DNA of 64,000 nucleotides from Branchiostoma floridae (GCF_000003815.2 NC_049987.1:16545337-16609336); one strand, 5' to 3'. Positions 1 to 15,400 are shown, counted from the stretch's first letter. Notes: a model not told the origin generated them from the letters alone. Numbers and translations are program-made.

Positions 1-301
1 TGTTCTCTAAGTAGATGGTCTAAGCAGCAATCCGCTTTTGTCTTGTAAGTAAAAAAACTATGTACTAAATGACAACAGTACCTAACTAAGTCTTGATTCA
101 GACAATTACAAAAAGGTATGCTACATGTAGTTTAGGTGTGAAGAACAATCTTTGTGGAGGGGTGTTGCATAAGTATGTCTACTATTATGTAGACCATTGT
201 GATGCATCTTTAGGCAAGTTTAGGCATATGTCATGTCACGTAATTCAGGGATATAAAAATATCCCGATTGTTGTTGCGAGAGATCTGTTTGACTGGCTGA
301 C

Positions 302-453
302 CTCATTTTGCCCCTGGCTGTGTCGATCGCCAGTTGTAGCAATGACAATGCTGTCTCCAGCATTCCAGTTGACCGAGTCCTTCAATTTCAAGGTGGTAGC
401 ACCTGCTACAGCTGTTTCAGACAGCCGTGTCCAGGTGATCGGGGTGGGGCGAC
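302..453 (-). CDS. PKHD1L1: Exon 44: segment after G8, last exon in window
   Basis: 152 bp, phase 1 in, phase 0 out, donor GTCAGC. It encodes PITWTRLSETAVAGATTLKL and WNAGDSIVIATTGDRH. This WTRL...GDxIVIATT block follows G8 in PKHD1L1, CEMIP and TMEM2. The next exon is left of base 1. Bases 1-301 are intron with nothing recognised. Confidence 0.93.
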
Positions 454-3400
454 CTGTGCAAAGGACATTTAATGAGTTGTTGCAGCAGCTCCTGTCATGG
501 TCAACCTTTTTTTTTACTTAGATTTTACAAATGGGTAGCACTGTTAAGTTAAAAAAAGCAAATAAAAACTGTCAACCAAAACTTCTTTGCTGTTTGCTGT
601 CTGTATAAAGACTTTGTGATATATTTTTAAATTAGATATTCCACATCATCAGGAATATATGACTATAATTTCTGCTGCGAAACTCCACAAAATAAAGTTG
701 AAACAAAGTCCCAGTGTCATAAAATATATTTTCTGAATCCTGAATTCTGAATCTATCAAAAGTTTCTAACAGTTCTGTCCCATAGTCAGGACCTTCTCAA
801 TACTTCTCAAAATGCTGTAACCAAGGTCTTCTAACGGTTGTAACTATAATTATAGCTTCAGTTTGCTCCTTTGATTGTGTCTAAGAAGAATATGGCTTTC
901 CTGAGTTTGATTGCTGAAAATTCATAGTCAACTGGCCAAGGTGATTTTTATAGTCTAGTATGCAACCTTACAGGCCAACACTTAATTAACCACAGATGAC
1001 CTGCGCATGACTTACTCTGAACCATGGTATAATGATATGACAGGTATGACAGGGCTTCAAGATCAAAATGAAGCACAGCAGCATGCAGTATATTTGCCTA
1101 CCATGAAGTTCAAGTCTGCCTTCCCGCACAGCCAGTGTCTTGGCCCCATACAGTGGCAGTTCTTTAGACCTGACGTGGCCATACATGGTGATGATACCCT
1201 TATGTTGGAATGGCTCCTCCTCTGTACCAATCTATAAAAAACGGAGAAGTGGTTAGATGTTTCTTTTTTTTTGCAGGGACTTAATTTGATGGTAAGAGGG
1301 GAAAAAAGAGCTTTTCACTGTGTTTTGATTTCAATGTTATTTCAATATCATTATTATTATAATACTATACATAAATTATGGTACAGACAAGACCTGTCCT
1401 TGGTGCTGAACACTATCCGCAAACTACGATACAGACAGATCTGTCCTTGGTGCTGAACACTTTCCACAAAAATTTGTTTTAAATTTGGTTCAAATTAGTG
1501 CAATACTGTAAGGAAGAAAACAGTGCAGGGATTTAATTGCTTGGTAGGAAGAAAATGTAGTGTTCAAGGTGGTTTTATGTTCTCTGTGTTGAGTTCAATA
1601 CAAAACGACATTACATAAAACCACTGCAAACATATTCTCCTTGGGAGGCAGTTGTTTTCAGCGGTAAGTCTCACCTGTAGAAGTCCACCTCCGGTGATGA
1701 GGATGTTCTCTGCCTTCAGCTCAACATCCTTTTCATCAAAGATCAGCTCTCCTCCTGTAATGCATACAGTCCATAGTTCAAGACTTTGTTCAAGAATTTT
1801 TATCAAGTGATAATCAGGTTTCAACCTGTTCTTGTAGACTACTGAATGTTCACTGCCCTGTGACATAGTATATTCAGAGTATTCTTCTGGCCTGGTGGAA
1901 TAGTGTTGGTTCAAGTTATCCTACTAATTGTACAGAAGAAACTGCAGAATTGACAGACCTGCTCTTGGTGCTGAACACTATCTATAAACTAAGGTACGGA
2001 CACACCTGTCCTTAGTGCAGACTATTACTCATATACTAAGGTACAGACAGACCTGTCCTTGGTACTGGACACCATCACTGAACTATAGTACAGATCTAAA
2101 TTGTGGTGTTGAACACTATCCATACATTATCATAGTACAAACAGACCTTATCCTTTGTGCTAAATACTGTCCATAAACTATGCTGCATATTTGTTCTTGG
2201 TGCTGAACTGTAGACAAAAACTGTGGCACAGTCAAACCTGTCCCTGGTGCTAAATACCATCCATAAATGAAAATATAGTTGCAAACCTGTTCTTGGTGCT
2301 GAACACCATCTACGAATATTTGTGTATGATCATGCATAAAAATCTGTGAAATATCATACTTTATTCCCAAAGGCAAAACACATAAATTATTATTATTTAT
2401 CATCTTACCTTCGATCAGCACGACCTTGAGCACAGGAGTGGTGACATCCAGTAGAAGGGTCATGCCCTTGGGCACGGCAACAAGGTCACCATATTCTGGG
2501 AGTGGCCCCCCTCCCCACGTGTATGGGGATGACCAGACGTCAATGTACCAGAAATCAGCATTAGTCTAATGTGAAAAAAAAATACAAATTTTCAATTAGT
2601 CACTTAGCAATATGATATGCTGTTTTCACATATTCTTCAAAGCATTATGCAGCCTTAACTGTATTTTGGAGGGTAAAAGACATAGTTTCATTGTTGTCAA
2701 ACTCAAAGTTTGTAAAGCTGATACACGAACATATACTAGCTTTTAAATCAAGAGCCTCAATCTCAAGTCTTAAATGCTCTTTGAACAAATTCATAATTTT
2801 TACAAAAACTTTTAAAACATTAAGACTTGCTTTAAACTTGACCATATGATAACTATGGTATTGCTGAATATAATACTTAAGACCCATATCACAACACATC
2901 AATTCCTTTTTTGCGGGTATTTAATTTCATTTCATATGCGGGAAAAGGGAAAAGAAGAATTTTGATTTGTTTTAAGGTCATGGTTCTGTAGTAAAGTTAC
3001 TGTTAGTGAGCAGAACAATGGAAATGCATATTTTCAGTGCCATGGTTTTGCTGTGGAATGGGCACCACAAAAACCATGAAAATATAAAATCAGTGCAAAC
3101 AATTCAAGACTTACGGCACACAAAAGACATCTGTTGTGATCTTACCTGTATGGCAACTCCCTGGTCGCCGACCTCCACTCTAACCTTGGACTTAGCAGTT
3201 CCATTGTGAGCCTCTGTCACGCACACAATCTGAGTGGATGATTCTGATTGGATGATGCAAGCACTTCCTGCAATGGTGACCACATTCTGGCCAGGGGTTG
3301 AGCTGAAAGTTTAGAAAACGACATCAATTATTTGATACAACAAACGTTGGGATACATGTAACGTTACTTTCTATTCTTAAACATTGAATAGAAATAAGTC

Positions 3401-6400
3401 TTGAAGACCACACAAAGTACCCTAGACCAGTATCTTACAGCAGAAAAAAAAGGTCACCAAACAAGCCTTGAGCTCAAAATAACAAATTTATTGGCCAGGA
3501 TGCAGCCTCTTGATTGATGCTCATTATCTTTAGAGACCAGGCAATTCAATGCAGATGATCACAGCTAGTGGTACATTTTCAGGCGAAACAAATGCAACTT
3601 AAAATCCTGTCGTAATCAGCAAATTAAACCAACGCCTTTTGATGGTGTGAACCGTGTGATGCTTTATACAAAGTTTTGCAAATGAAAATACATAAAAAAG
3701 AACAAAGTCTTGTAATCGAACCGTGTGATGCTATATACAAAGTTTTGCAAATGAAAATACATAAAAAAGAACAAAGTCTTGTAATCGAACAGCTTCAATT
3801 CAAAGTGCACTTAAAAGTCAGATCACATTGCACCTTTTCATTGATAACACTACTACTAATAGAGTAGCAAAAAGGACTACTTCAATGTGTTAAAAGTTAA
3901 AACATGTGAGCCTACCTAAAGCCAGTACCCCTTATGGTGACAGTTGTGCCCCCTGCTGTTCCACCTCGCGATGGGGAAACGTTTGTTACTCGTGGGGAAA
4001 GGTTACCCTTGTATGTGAAAGCACTGGATTCCTCATCCGACTCACTGTTCACACTGACTTCCACTGGACAGGCCTTATCGCTTTGAGATGAATCTGAAAA
4101 AAATTCAAAATGGTGCAACATATTAAATACAATGTATCAGAAATACATTGTGTGCGAGACAGACAGACCTGCCCTTGGTGCTGAACACTATCCACAAACC
4201 TGTTATCTTGTTCTACAAATGCATTACATTTGCTTATGAAATGTTAAGTATCCAGTAAAGATATCTTCGAGATATCATTTGATCATTCATGCAAAGAAAA
4301 TCTTAACATTTTAATCCCCTTTCAAAGTTTTAGGTGTAACAGTACATCATCATCATCATCATCATCATCATTGGTTCTCCTCATTATCAGATGCAGCAAG
4401 TAAACTTAAGTCCTCAAAACTGCTTGTCATTTATTGCTGAGAGAATTTCATGTCCTTCTAAATTAGCTTCTGCTTTTATGACTGAGAAAAAAAAAGATAC
4501 AAAAAACAGAAGTTCTCCTGCAGTGCCAAGAAAAGCCACAAGGTGACCGAAAGTCAAACTTCACCTTTGCCATGCCAAGACCTACCCACCTGCCAAATAC
4601 CATTACTATCCCTCCATAGCTTCTTCAGTTATTGCTGGCCCAAATATGTGGAAACACTTCCAGGAACCAATTATACCTCCATATTCAATGAGGTAAAGTT
4701 TAAAAAAATGTCCTTTTCTATTTAAGTTTCTTAATGTTTGAATGTCTTTGGTGGAACATCTCGCATAGATAGCAACTTCATCCTTGCCATATGGACTGTG
4801 GACTAAAGGAAGTTAGAATTTCTGGTCTTACCAGGGTTGGAAGGAACCTCGCAGGTCAAGCTACTTGGGTCCGGCTGTCCTTGTAGTTCACAGGTCCTGT
4901 TGCAGACCGTTACCTTGGTCATCAGGGCATCAAATCCTGCTCCGGTCACAGAAAGGATCTGTCCACCTCCAAAACTTCCTGGAAACAAAAAAAAAAGATA
5001 CAGAAAAAATGAAAACTGTAGCATATCTTGGAAGAATGATGCAAAATCAGAAGCTTTGCTGTAGCACCAAGGTCAGCCGCTTGGAGGCCCATGATCGACC
5101 TTGACCTTCGTCTTTCTACCAAAAAAGAAAAACCTACCCAAATACATTTCATACGTGTACCAAATATCATCATTACAATAAATATGCAGACAGACACATA
5201 CACACACGCACTCTTTTCATGAAGGCAACAATAGAGATCTAGAGCTTAACAATCAATTCTATTTCAGTGCCAACCTCAGAACAGTAAAAACTCTATAAAT
5301 ATAATTTGTTCAACTTGGCAAAACATAATAATAGCATAAATTTTGCACTGTTTGATTTACTAGATAACCTTGAAACCTTTTGCAATTTACACCATCAGCA
5401 TAGTCAATAAACTGCATGTTGCTAAAACAAACAAGTTCATCTCACGATACCTGAATACCATTTTTGTAGTGAATGACATTTAGGATATCAAACTAGTGGA
5501 CCAAAAAAATAATAAAGCTATTATATATATTATAGTAAGTAACATAAAACTGATCAAACCTTCTACTGGGGAGACCGAATCCAACCTCAGCTGGTAGGTG
5601 AAAGTGACGTTGGAAATGGCGTAACCCTTTGACTCGCTCCGGACCACGACGGGATAGGCTCCCGCGGAGTGAGAGCCCACGGAACACTGGATCTGTGTGT
5701 CAGTGAGGGCGCTCAGACTACACCCAACGTTGTCGATGGTGACAACAATGTCACTGTCGTCGGTGCCAAACTTGCTGCCGGTGAGAGTTATGGTGGCGCC
5801 TGTGCTTCCGACGGCTGGACTGATGGAGTCCACCACTGGAGTTTGGTCTTCAAGGTATCTGAAATAAGAACACATCATTGAGTATTCTAGGTACAACAGT
5901 TTTACTGTAAATCATAAAACGCTACAGTGTGTATCATATACTAACAGTATATTGTTCTAACTGCAAACTCCAAACACCAAAAAAACCTTAAACACTAGCT
6001 GGTGTTTGGTCTTCAAGCTACATGTATATGCAGTAAGAACACATCATTGAGTAGTAGGTACAATGGTTTTGCTGTAGATTATGAAATGTGCTACAGTATT
6101 GTTTCAACTGCAAACTTAAAACACAACAAAAACCTTTCCACTCCTACTGTAACAGTAAGTTTACTGTAACATTAAATCAATGTCAAAATAAATGAATTCA
6201 CAGAATACAATGTATACAAAAAATTATGTAAAGGAATGATTTTAATTTTGAATCATAAGCAAAGAATATTTTGCTTCTAATAATGATGAGCATTGCTTGG
6301 TTAGAAAAAAGATGTTTTCCTTTAATAAACAGTTCTTCTACTTACTCAAACTGCTTGACTGGGTACTGGACACCACTGGAGGTTATCTCAACATTTACTA

Positions 6401-9400
6401 TTCCGGCAGCATGAGCAGGAACTGTGCACTTCACCTGAAGTCAGGAACAGTGAAAAATCAGATAAGAAATACTTTAAACTTTGCATCCAATGTATTACAT
6501 TCAATGTCAAGGACATCATTTTCTACTTTTCCTCAGACTTATCATCATTATTACAAAATTGCCTTTCTGTGTAAAACGCCAGCTTGTTGAATGACGTGTT
6601 CACTAGTGGGTGAATGTAAAATGGTGAACAGTTACCTGCAGAAGTGATATTTCGGTGATCGTACAGTCTGACTGCCCAAACTTGATTGTAGTGTCGCCAT
6701 CAACAAATCCATTTCCAGTTATGGTGACGGCCATTCCACCCTGAGTGCTACCATTGGTGGGGGTAAAGCTGTCGATTACTGCCAAGCTTTCGATAGTTGA
6801 AACAGACGAGTCTGCGTTTCCTTTTCCTTCAATGTGAAGCTCAAATGCGTTGTTGCCTACTTTGACTGCTTCGAGATCGCACAGGATGAAATCGTCTTCA
6901 ATGAGGGTGATGTCACATTCTTCACTGCCGACTGTGATGGTAACGTTTGACGAGTCGGTGCCGAACAAGGTTCCGTTGATGCGCAGCTCGTTTACTGCTC
7001 CTGACACCTGAGTGGGTTCCACCGCTGTAACCGTTGGGGTGGCGCTCGAGGCGTAGGTGTACCCGCAGTTCGAAGAACACGCCACCTGCACAGTCACACC
7101 GTTGATGGATTGGCTGACTGCAACCTGCCCGGCAACATTCTGGTCAGTGGAACGCTTGCGGGATTGGTGCGCGCTTGTCTTGCACACGATCTGGGTGTAT
7201 GTGACACTAACGATGTTACACGCCTGTCCGGCCACCGTGACCTGCGTAGCAGACGAGAATCCGTTTCCTGTGATGACCACCCGAGTTCCGCCAGCGAGAG
7301 AGCCCAGTGCGGGAGATACACTATCAACGTTGGAGAGCAGAACAAAGCTGCGGTCTTGAATACGCGTAATTTCTGTCACGGCGTCTCCACGGTTGTTGAC
7401 TGACAGGGCGATGACATGATATGTGCCGATTGTCATCGGGTCATCCATGTCGTCATCGTGTGGGTTTGCGTTACCCTGGAGGGTGTCTGCACCATTGAGC
7501 GAGCAGGTGGCAGTGTAGCCACCAATGGTCACCACATTCTCACAATTGTTGGTCCCAAATCCTGACCTGAATATGAATAAGACATCACATGATTAGGACT
7601 CTTCAACAATAGTGACTACTTCCCAATTGTCCATTTACTCTTTTGGTTCTTCATAAAGTACTGTTCATATACATTGTACAATGTACATTTTATACATTAC
7701 AATTTAAGTCCAGTGATTGATAGTTTCCTAGTATTTTGACTAGTATATTACATTAACTAGATAAGTACAAATTCTAGTAGGAAAAAGTTGATTTATCTAT
7801 CACTTGTTAACAAATCTTAAAATTTATATTATTAAATAACACAAAATCCTGAATAATTCATTTTATGCAAAACTTTGCCATGATAGCTATTATCAACTTT
7901 TACTCCAGTGCCCAACAGTCAATTAGTAACTACCTAGCCAAATGTCTACTTGTATATAGCGCCTATAAAGTGGATGGAAAACAGTTTCAAATCTTGACTT
8001 CTTGGCAAAAATCTAGCTAGTACATACAGCAACAACCTCTGATGAAGAAAGAATCACACAAAAAGAGTTGAAAAAGTATTACTTACCCACCGATAGTGAT
8101 AGCATCATGCACAGTACCATTGTTACGACTGATGGAGGTGATCTTGGGAGTGACACAGCTCCAGAAATCGAAGGGGAAACCATCGGCAGATGAGTTGGAT
8201 GTAGGAGCAGCATCCGTGCAGCCAGCGATGCTGGTAACAGCCCCGGGACAGGCACGTGAGTCCGTGGGATCTGCAGCAACTACAAGAAAACATGAAGATC
8301 ATAATGCAGCAAAACAATCAGAAGTGCAATATAATATCTATCATTACTCAATGTTATTCGATGACAAATGCTCAAGATTATGTAAAATTTGCTACATCAT
8401 ACATTAGTTCTATCATAATTACATTCTCCCTCCAGGATCCTCAGTGTTTTCTCTCTTCTTGCTATGTTTAATTTCAATAGTTTTCTCTGGCAATGATGCA
8501 GTGATTCCATGATGATACCAAATTGGAGACAATTTGATGATGAAAATGTGGATCTGAAATGTGTGCTTGACCTACAACGATTTCACTGTTTGAATATAGA
8601 ACTAGAGTTCGGGGACCTCATACCTCCATGAGATATTTATTGCTTTTTTGTGGATGGTATGTATGTTTATAGTCGGTTGTATTTGAGAGTAATGGTTATA
8701 TAATATAAATGTTATGGGACAGCAGTGGTGTATTTATTTAATGACACAGAGGATGTCCATCTGATTAGTAATTATCAAAATGTGACACTTAATGTTTGGC
8801 ATGTAAAATGTCTAAGGTTGTCAGCATTATTGAGGTTCGACTATGTGCCTCAGAGCTGTGCGTTGGGAGGAAGTTGGGAAACTCAGAAAGAAGAAGGGAT
8901 GTGGCCAACTTTAGTCAGATGGTGATTTGATTTTCCACCAATATGTCATAACATCAGCTGTTCACACGGTACAAAAACGAGATGCACACTTTCCTCTGAC
9001 AGCCCTACACCAACTGTAAGATGAATACTTGGCGCCAACCCCGTCTGCTAAAAAACAAGTACCATTGGCTACGAAAGAGACAACTAACAACTGTCCCTTA
9101 TCGTAACAAAATCAGAACATCTGTATCGCCCATAAAACTTCTGAAACCCAACCCAGATGAGAGGACCTAATGGCATTTTAATCACCATGTCACTCAAATC
9201 AGCAGTACAGTATGTGAGACATCCATACCTGTTAAGCATTATCGTTAAATGTACCTCAACTTCTTACAATTATACTTACGCTTCACATCTCCATGATATC
9301 CTAAGCAGACATAAATAAAACTAATTATCATATTAAAAAAACTCGGGGTTCCCCAAACAGCTGTCACCTCACCATCTGCTTGGAGCTAAGCCCATTAATA

Positions 9401-12400
9401 AACACATAAAGCACGATGCCTGTACCAATATATCTCAAATATAGGGGTGATTTATGATATTATTACATCGATTATAACGACAGATACGGCTCCCAAAATC
9501 TCATCGATTCGAGCTTTTATCACACCCCACCAACACAACAAGTATGAAACCAATCCATCCAGCCGTTCTTGAGTAATCATCTACACAGACAGAGACACAT
9601 AACAGAAAATATAACCTCCATTCCATGACATTTCATGGAGGTAATGAATACTTAATACATAGATATAGTATATGATATCAACTTTGTATATTTAATATAT
9701 ATTAAGCATAGTACAGAAATCAAGTCTTGGTGGAATCAAGAATCACTCAGTGAAGAAAAGAACATCAATTATACCTGAATCTACATCATAGTCGGCCTCA
9801 AAGCCTGCAACCGTCAGCTTCAGGGCCTCCTCACGATTGTGGACCTCCAGCGGCTGGACTTGGACAAAACCTTTCATGAAGATGCGTCCGCTGGAATCTA
9901 CAGCTGCACTGCTGTAGGAGTATCCACCAGGGGTGTTGAAGGTATGCTCAAACACACCTGAAAGGGTACAAGGAAAAAAGGGACGTTTGTCAATTTCTTG
10001 GTTTCATGCCAGTTGATAATCCAATAAATGACAAGGTAGGGTTGTATGTATCAACAAATCAATTAACTCCTAATGATCATAGTCAGCTATAATATAAACA
10101 TTGTGGCATCGTCTGGTGCAACGGTCAAAGCGTATGGCTAAGAACCAACATGTACAAAATGTAGGTCCCAAGTCATCATTCCTCCAATGTTGTGACCTTG
10201 GGAAAGGCAATCTATGCAAGATATTCTTCACTTTATGGTGAATTGGCACCCACCAACTTGCTTGGCTTATACATGTGTCCTAGCTGTGTCATAACATTGA
10301 TGAGGACACACATGTAATTTGGTATGCCAATATGCCAAGAGCTATACTTTTGCCACCAGGATCAGTATCATTTTAATCACAAAGAAATGGCTGAAATCAC
10401 AAGGTTTTAAAAAAAAAAATTAGATGCAATGTACATTCATTTACAATATGTACCAACCTCTGGGGGTCTTGGGACCACTAAAGAAGCCAGTGCCATCATA
10501 CTCTGTGGTGGAGGCATCTGCAGTCCGTTGGATGCTGTATGCTGCCCGTGACAGGTCTGGAGCTTCCCACTCCCAGCGCACCTTGTCTCCAACAGCTGCA
10601 GTCACAAGAGTCTCACTCCAGGCATACCCTTTTCCATAGTCTGAAAAACATAAGAAATACAAAATTATATTAGGAATGGAAAGCCATTGACTTGTACAAT
10701 TGACGCTTATTAACTTTTATCTGCGAGGTATTAAGGGATATCAAGTCAGCTGACGGTGGTTTCTGTAATCTTAACTTGAAACATTTTGAAAATGCAGTCT
10801 GTATTGCAATTTGAAAGCATCTCCCATACTCTATTTTTAAAAACAATCGATTATGGATATAGGTTAACCATACATGTAGGTGACCTAGCATAAACATCTA
10901 GTAAACTGTTGCAAAATACAATGCCTTAAATATTTTCTACATTCTTCTAAGTATTCAGATTTACATCTGAGCTTTGCAACAATTGTATGAAGATGCATTT
11001 ACCAAGGACTAAACTTGTCAACAAACATACCATCAAGAATGGGCAGTAAGGGACTGAACATGTTAAACCAGACGGAAAGAGTTTGCTACACACAACTATT
11101 TGTAAACTACATACGGGGTAAACACAAACATTGTGGCATTGTTTTATCTGTTTTGATATAGTTATAATGTTGTTTTTGTTATTGTTAAATGTTATATAAT
11201 TGTTTACCTGAACCTGAGTTGTAATGTTCTGGTTGAACAATAATTATAATAAAAGTGAAAGTGAAAAGTGAAACACAACCTTATCATTATGTACAATGTA
11301 GATAAAGGTGTACCTACTTTATACACAAACAACACCCTCTATGATGGCGTGAAAGCATTTTACCTGGGTGTGTGCCATCGTTAGTGATGACGTGCGTCTT
11401 TGCAGCTGTTTCAGTGACACAGGCGATGAGCGTGGCTTCTGCGGACTCGATCTCGCAGGGAACGTCCCCAAACATCACCACGTTGTTCGCCGCGGTTTCG
11501 CTAAAGCCCTCTCCCTTGATGAGGACGCGTGTTCCTCCCAGGATAGACCCGCGGTCGGGATAGACGTTTGTCACCGACAGACGATACTCGATGTCTGAAA
11601 TACTGTTTGTGCTGTAAAGAAAAGTATTCAAAGAGTTGGCCAAATTTTGTTACAATGCAAAGTGGGACCAAAACAAGCAAGAGTCTTGCTTACATTAAAG
11701 CAAACAACAATTTTCAATGCTGTCAATACTTTTCAAAATTGCATCTGCATGAAAAGTCTACATGTTGCATGTAGATGTACTAAGCAATCAATATATGATG
11801 ATTGTAACTTTACATTATACTTAGATGCACTTTTCTTGACTTGATCTATACCTATAACAATAATCACCTTCACGAATAATGTATTACTACTGAACACCAT
11901 CCATACACAATCAAGCATGGCCTTGGTGCTGAATGCCATCCACACACAGGTTAACAGACCTATCTTTGGTGCTGAACATCATCTATACACAACCATACTA
12001 AGCATCATGCATACACAGGTTAACATACCTGTCCTTGGTGCTGAATACGGTCCATACACAGTTAAACATACCAGGTCCTTTCCTTGGTGCTGAACACCAT
12101 CTATACACAAACATACCTGTCCCTAATGCTGAACACCATCCAAACACAGGCAAACATACCTGTCCTTAGTCGTACTATCTAACAAGCCCATGTGTTGTTT
12201 GGTTTAGTCTTCCAAAAAACATAATAATGTTTCAAACATTTCTCTACTAAGAACACCCACCAAAAATTTGCTTCCTAAACATTTATGTCCAACTAGACCA
12301 ACACAAATAATAAACTACCAGTACCTTGTGTCTGCAAATCCATTTCCATCCACAAGGAGGAGTACTGGGTAGGACCCTGTTTTCTGGGCTGGCAGTCTCA

Positions 12401-15400
12401 CTGATACCGCAGTGTCTGAGTACTCCAAAATCTCGGCCGCCTCTCCTCCGATCATCACAGCATCATCGCTAGCTGCATCCTCCCCGAAAGCCGTTCCACT
12501 GATTTCAATGACTGTCCCACCTGTTATTGGAAGACATATTTATAACATAGTAAAACAATAACAAGGGCAAAGTAGAGTATATTTACAACATAGTAAGAAA
12601 ATAACAAGGGCAAAGTAGAGTAGAAGTCAAACTTACAGAGTTTACATTGCAGCGGGATTTTAAAATACTGGTGGGAGTTAGATAAATAGATTCCTTTTTA
12701 GAAAATTGGACCATTGTTCCCAGGATCACCCATTCGACTTGATCCTATGGACCTGAACCATACCTGTACCTGAATTTTTGGCACCCACCCCTAATCTATA
12801 CAAATTCTCTAGAAGAGATACAACAGACTTATGGAATGATTGCAAAATAAGAATAGCATTGCAATATGAATCTGGGAGTTTTTTACCTTCCACCTTGGCG
12901 ACTGTGTTGTTCAGTGCAGTAATGACGGGAGTCTTGGCGCTGTCATAAGTGAAGCTTGTCGGACTGGTGAGAGTTGTGTTCAGGTCATCTCCCTGGTATA
13001 CTGTCACAGCTACTGTTCCTGCTGAGGACTGTAAAAAAAGATTCTTGTATTGTATTTCATTGTGTTATCGATCAATGCAATGGGGGTAGGGGGTAGAGTG
13101 TTCTGTATTTATAGCCGGTATAACCGCCCTTTGGCATAACACATCACCTTCACAGGCATTCCTTGATCTTGCAGTTAAAAGGTCGGGGTTCAAACCCAGC
13201 AGGGTCATATCGAAGACTTGAAGAATAGTACAAACTGTTTTCTATGCTTTGCACTCAAATCCTATGAAAAAGAGTATGGGAGTCAGGACTGTCTCCTGTT
13301 GACTTTCCTGGTTAAATATGTACATGTTATTTTAAGATTATCAGAGACAGTACATTTAACACAGTTTTACGTCATTTTGGGGACAGAAAGGGTAAGTTAT
13401 TTTCCGTCCCAACAAGCAAATTTGGGATGGATGGTTCCTGGAGTCTATGTGAGTCACTGCCCACCCCATAACGGCATAAGAAGGCTAAAGGGGCACGGGC
13501 TTTTCTAGGGTAGGTTGGGAAACAGAAAATACAACATTTTTTCCTAGCCTAGGTCTAAGGAAAAGACACTAAGCTCACCCTTGCAGGTGTAGTACAGGAG
13601 ATCACACTGTATGTCCTCAGTGTGACTTCACAGGGCTGACCATCAATCTTTGGAACATAGTCGTCTCCAAAACCGTGGCCTGTGATGTTTAGTGTGGATC
13701 CTCCTATAGAAACATAATCAATAATAAAATTCAGTCACCATAAATTTTTAACTGTAAATGAAAACTGTTAAAAGAATCTAATTATCACAACAGATACAAT
13801 TGCCCTCTGTAATGCATTCTGACAATGCGAGTTGTTGAAAAGGCCTCATCACAGTATGATTGGCACATTGTTCAATGTAAATACCAACATTGCATCCAAA
13901 ATCTAACAAATTTTAAATTCGTATTAAGTTTCACAGCATATTTTGCAAACCAATAGATTGGATGACTGTTATGAGGATAATCAAACCTGTAAAGATATTA
14001 TTATTATTTACTTAATAGATAATCTGGAAAGAAACTTCACCTCCAAGGCTGCCGGATGTTGGAGTGATTCCGCTGATGGTGGCAGTGTATGTGAAACGGA
14101 ACGTCTCGTTCACATGCTTAGCGCGTCCCTTTCCGTCAACGGTCACTTTCACCACGTGGGTTCCGCCAGCGCCTTCTTGCACGGAACATGTGATCTGGTT
14201 GGCTGTTGCCGCGGAGACCACGCAAGCCACTCCACCAACGTTGACATTGTTGAGAGATGTGTTTGTGCTGAAGCCGCTGCCTGTGATGGTCATAACTGTG
14301 CTGGCACTGGCTGAGCCTAGAACACATGTCAGCAAAATGATGTCAGCTCAAAGTATAACCTTCAGCCAGCTAAGGTAGCCATTATACACCAATTTTCACT
14401 AAATTCTTATTGGTGATGGGGCTACAAAGCAGGTACTAGTAGAAGGTTAAGTCAGTGTAAATCGGTTAAAGAGGGATGCATCTTAATGAACAGTTTCAGA
14501 CAAAATTATTTAATGGCTGCACTGTCTTAAAAACAAACTAGAATGGTACACTTGGCATTGTAGCAGATCCAAAGTCACTTACAGTCTATCTGTTAGGAAT
14601 ACAACTATTGGATGGCAAGCTAAGGATACAAGGGAAAACCATGAACCCTTACATGCAAGGGTTACATACAAAGGCAATGACCCACCTGTTCCTTGGTGTA
14701 AATGGTGTCATAACGCCTGGTCCTTTGCTATAACCACCGAATAAAACCACCAAGTTTGCTTTGCTCACTCTGTGGTTTTATTATTTGGTTATAGCAAAGG
14801 ACTAGGTGTTATGACACCATATACACCCGAGGGCTTAGTCCTAGTTGCCACTTTTCAAAAGGACATGAATGCCTCAAGATATATATAAGATTGAGTACCA
14901 TAAATGAACTCAAGGCTACAAAATGCAATGCTTACATGTATATCCAGTTACCTCCTCCCCGGTATAATTCTTTCCAGTATATCATAGTGCAATTTATATT
15001 CAGGAGTGGGGAGGGGGGTGTTTCACAAGAGATCACTTATTAACATACTGTACCCACCACTAGTAGGAGACACAGCTGTTATGGTTGGTGTTGCGTCCTC
15101 GCCCCACTCAAAGGTACAGTCTCCCACATTAGCGGAAGCGATATTGTTGACAAAGACTTGGACTTGCGGTTTGTCGTGCACGGTCTCCGTGTAGTCACCG
15201 CCGAGCGGATGAATGAACAGGCCGCCATCTCTGGACTCCACCACTTCAACATCTGCATCCTCTGCACTTAGGCTACTGCCATCCACCTAGTAATGAAAGA
15301 TTGCAAATCATTATCATTGTCAAGAAGGCTTTGTATTCAGTTCAGTTTGTGTGTGACTGGGTTGCTACATTTGTTAGTTTGTCGATATAAGAATAATAAG

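Noticed and set aside
93-521. 142-codon plus-strand ORF
   Set aside because: It is antisense to exon 44, which has proper splice sites and homology.
13150-13200. GGGGTTCAAACCC, a tRNA B-box-like word
   Set aside because: No cloverleaf, A box or acceptor stem could be formed around it; at most a SINE relic.
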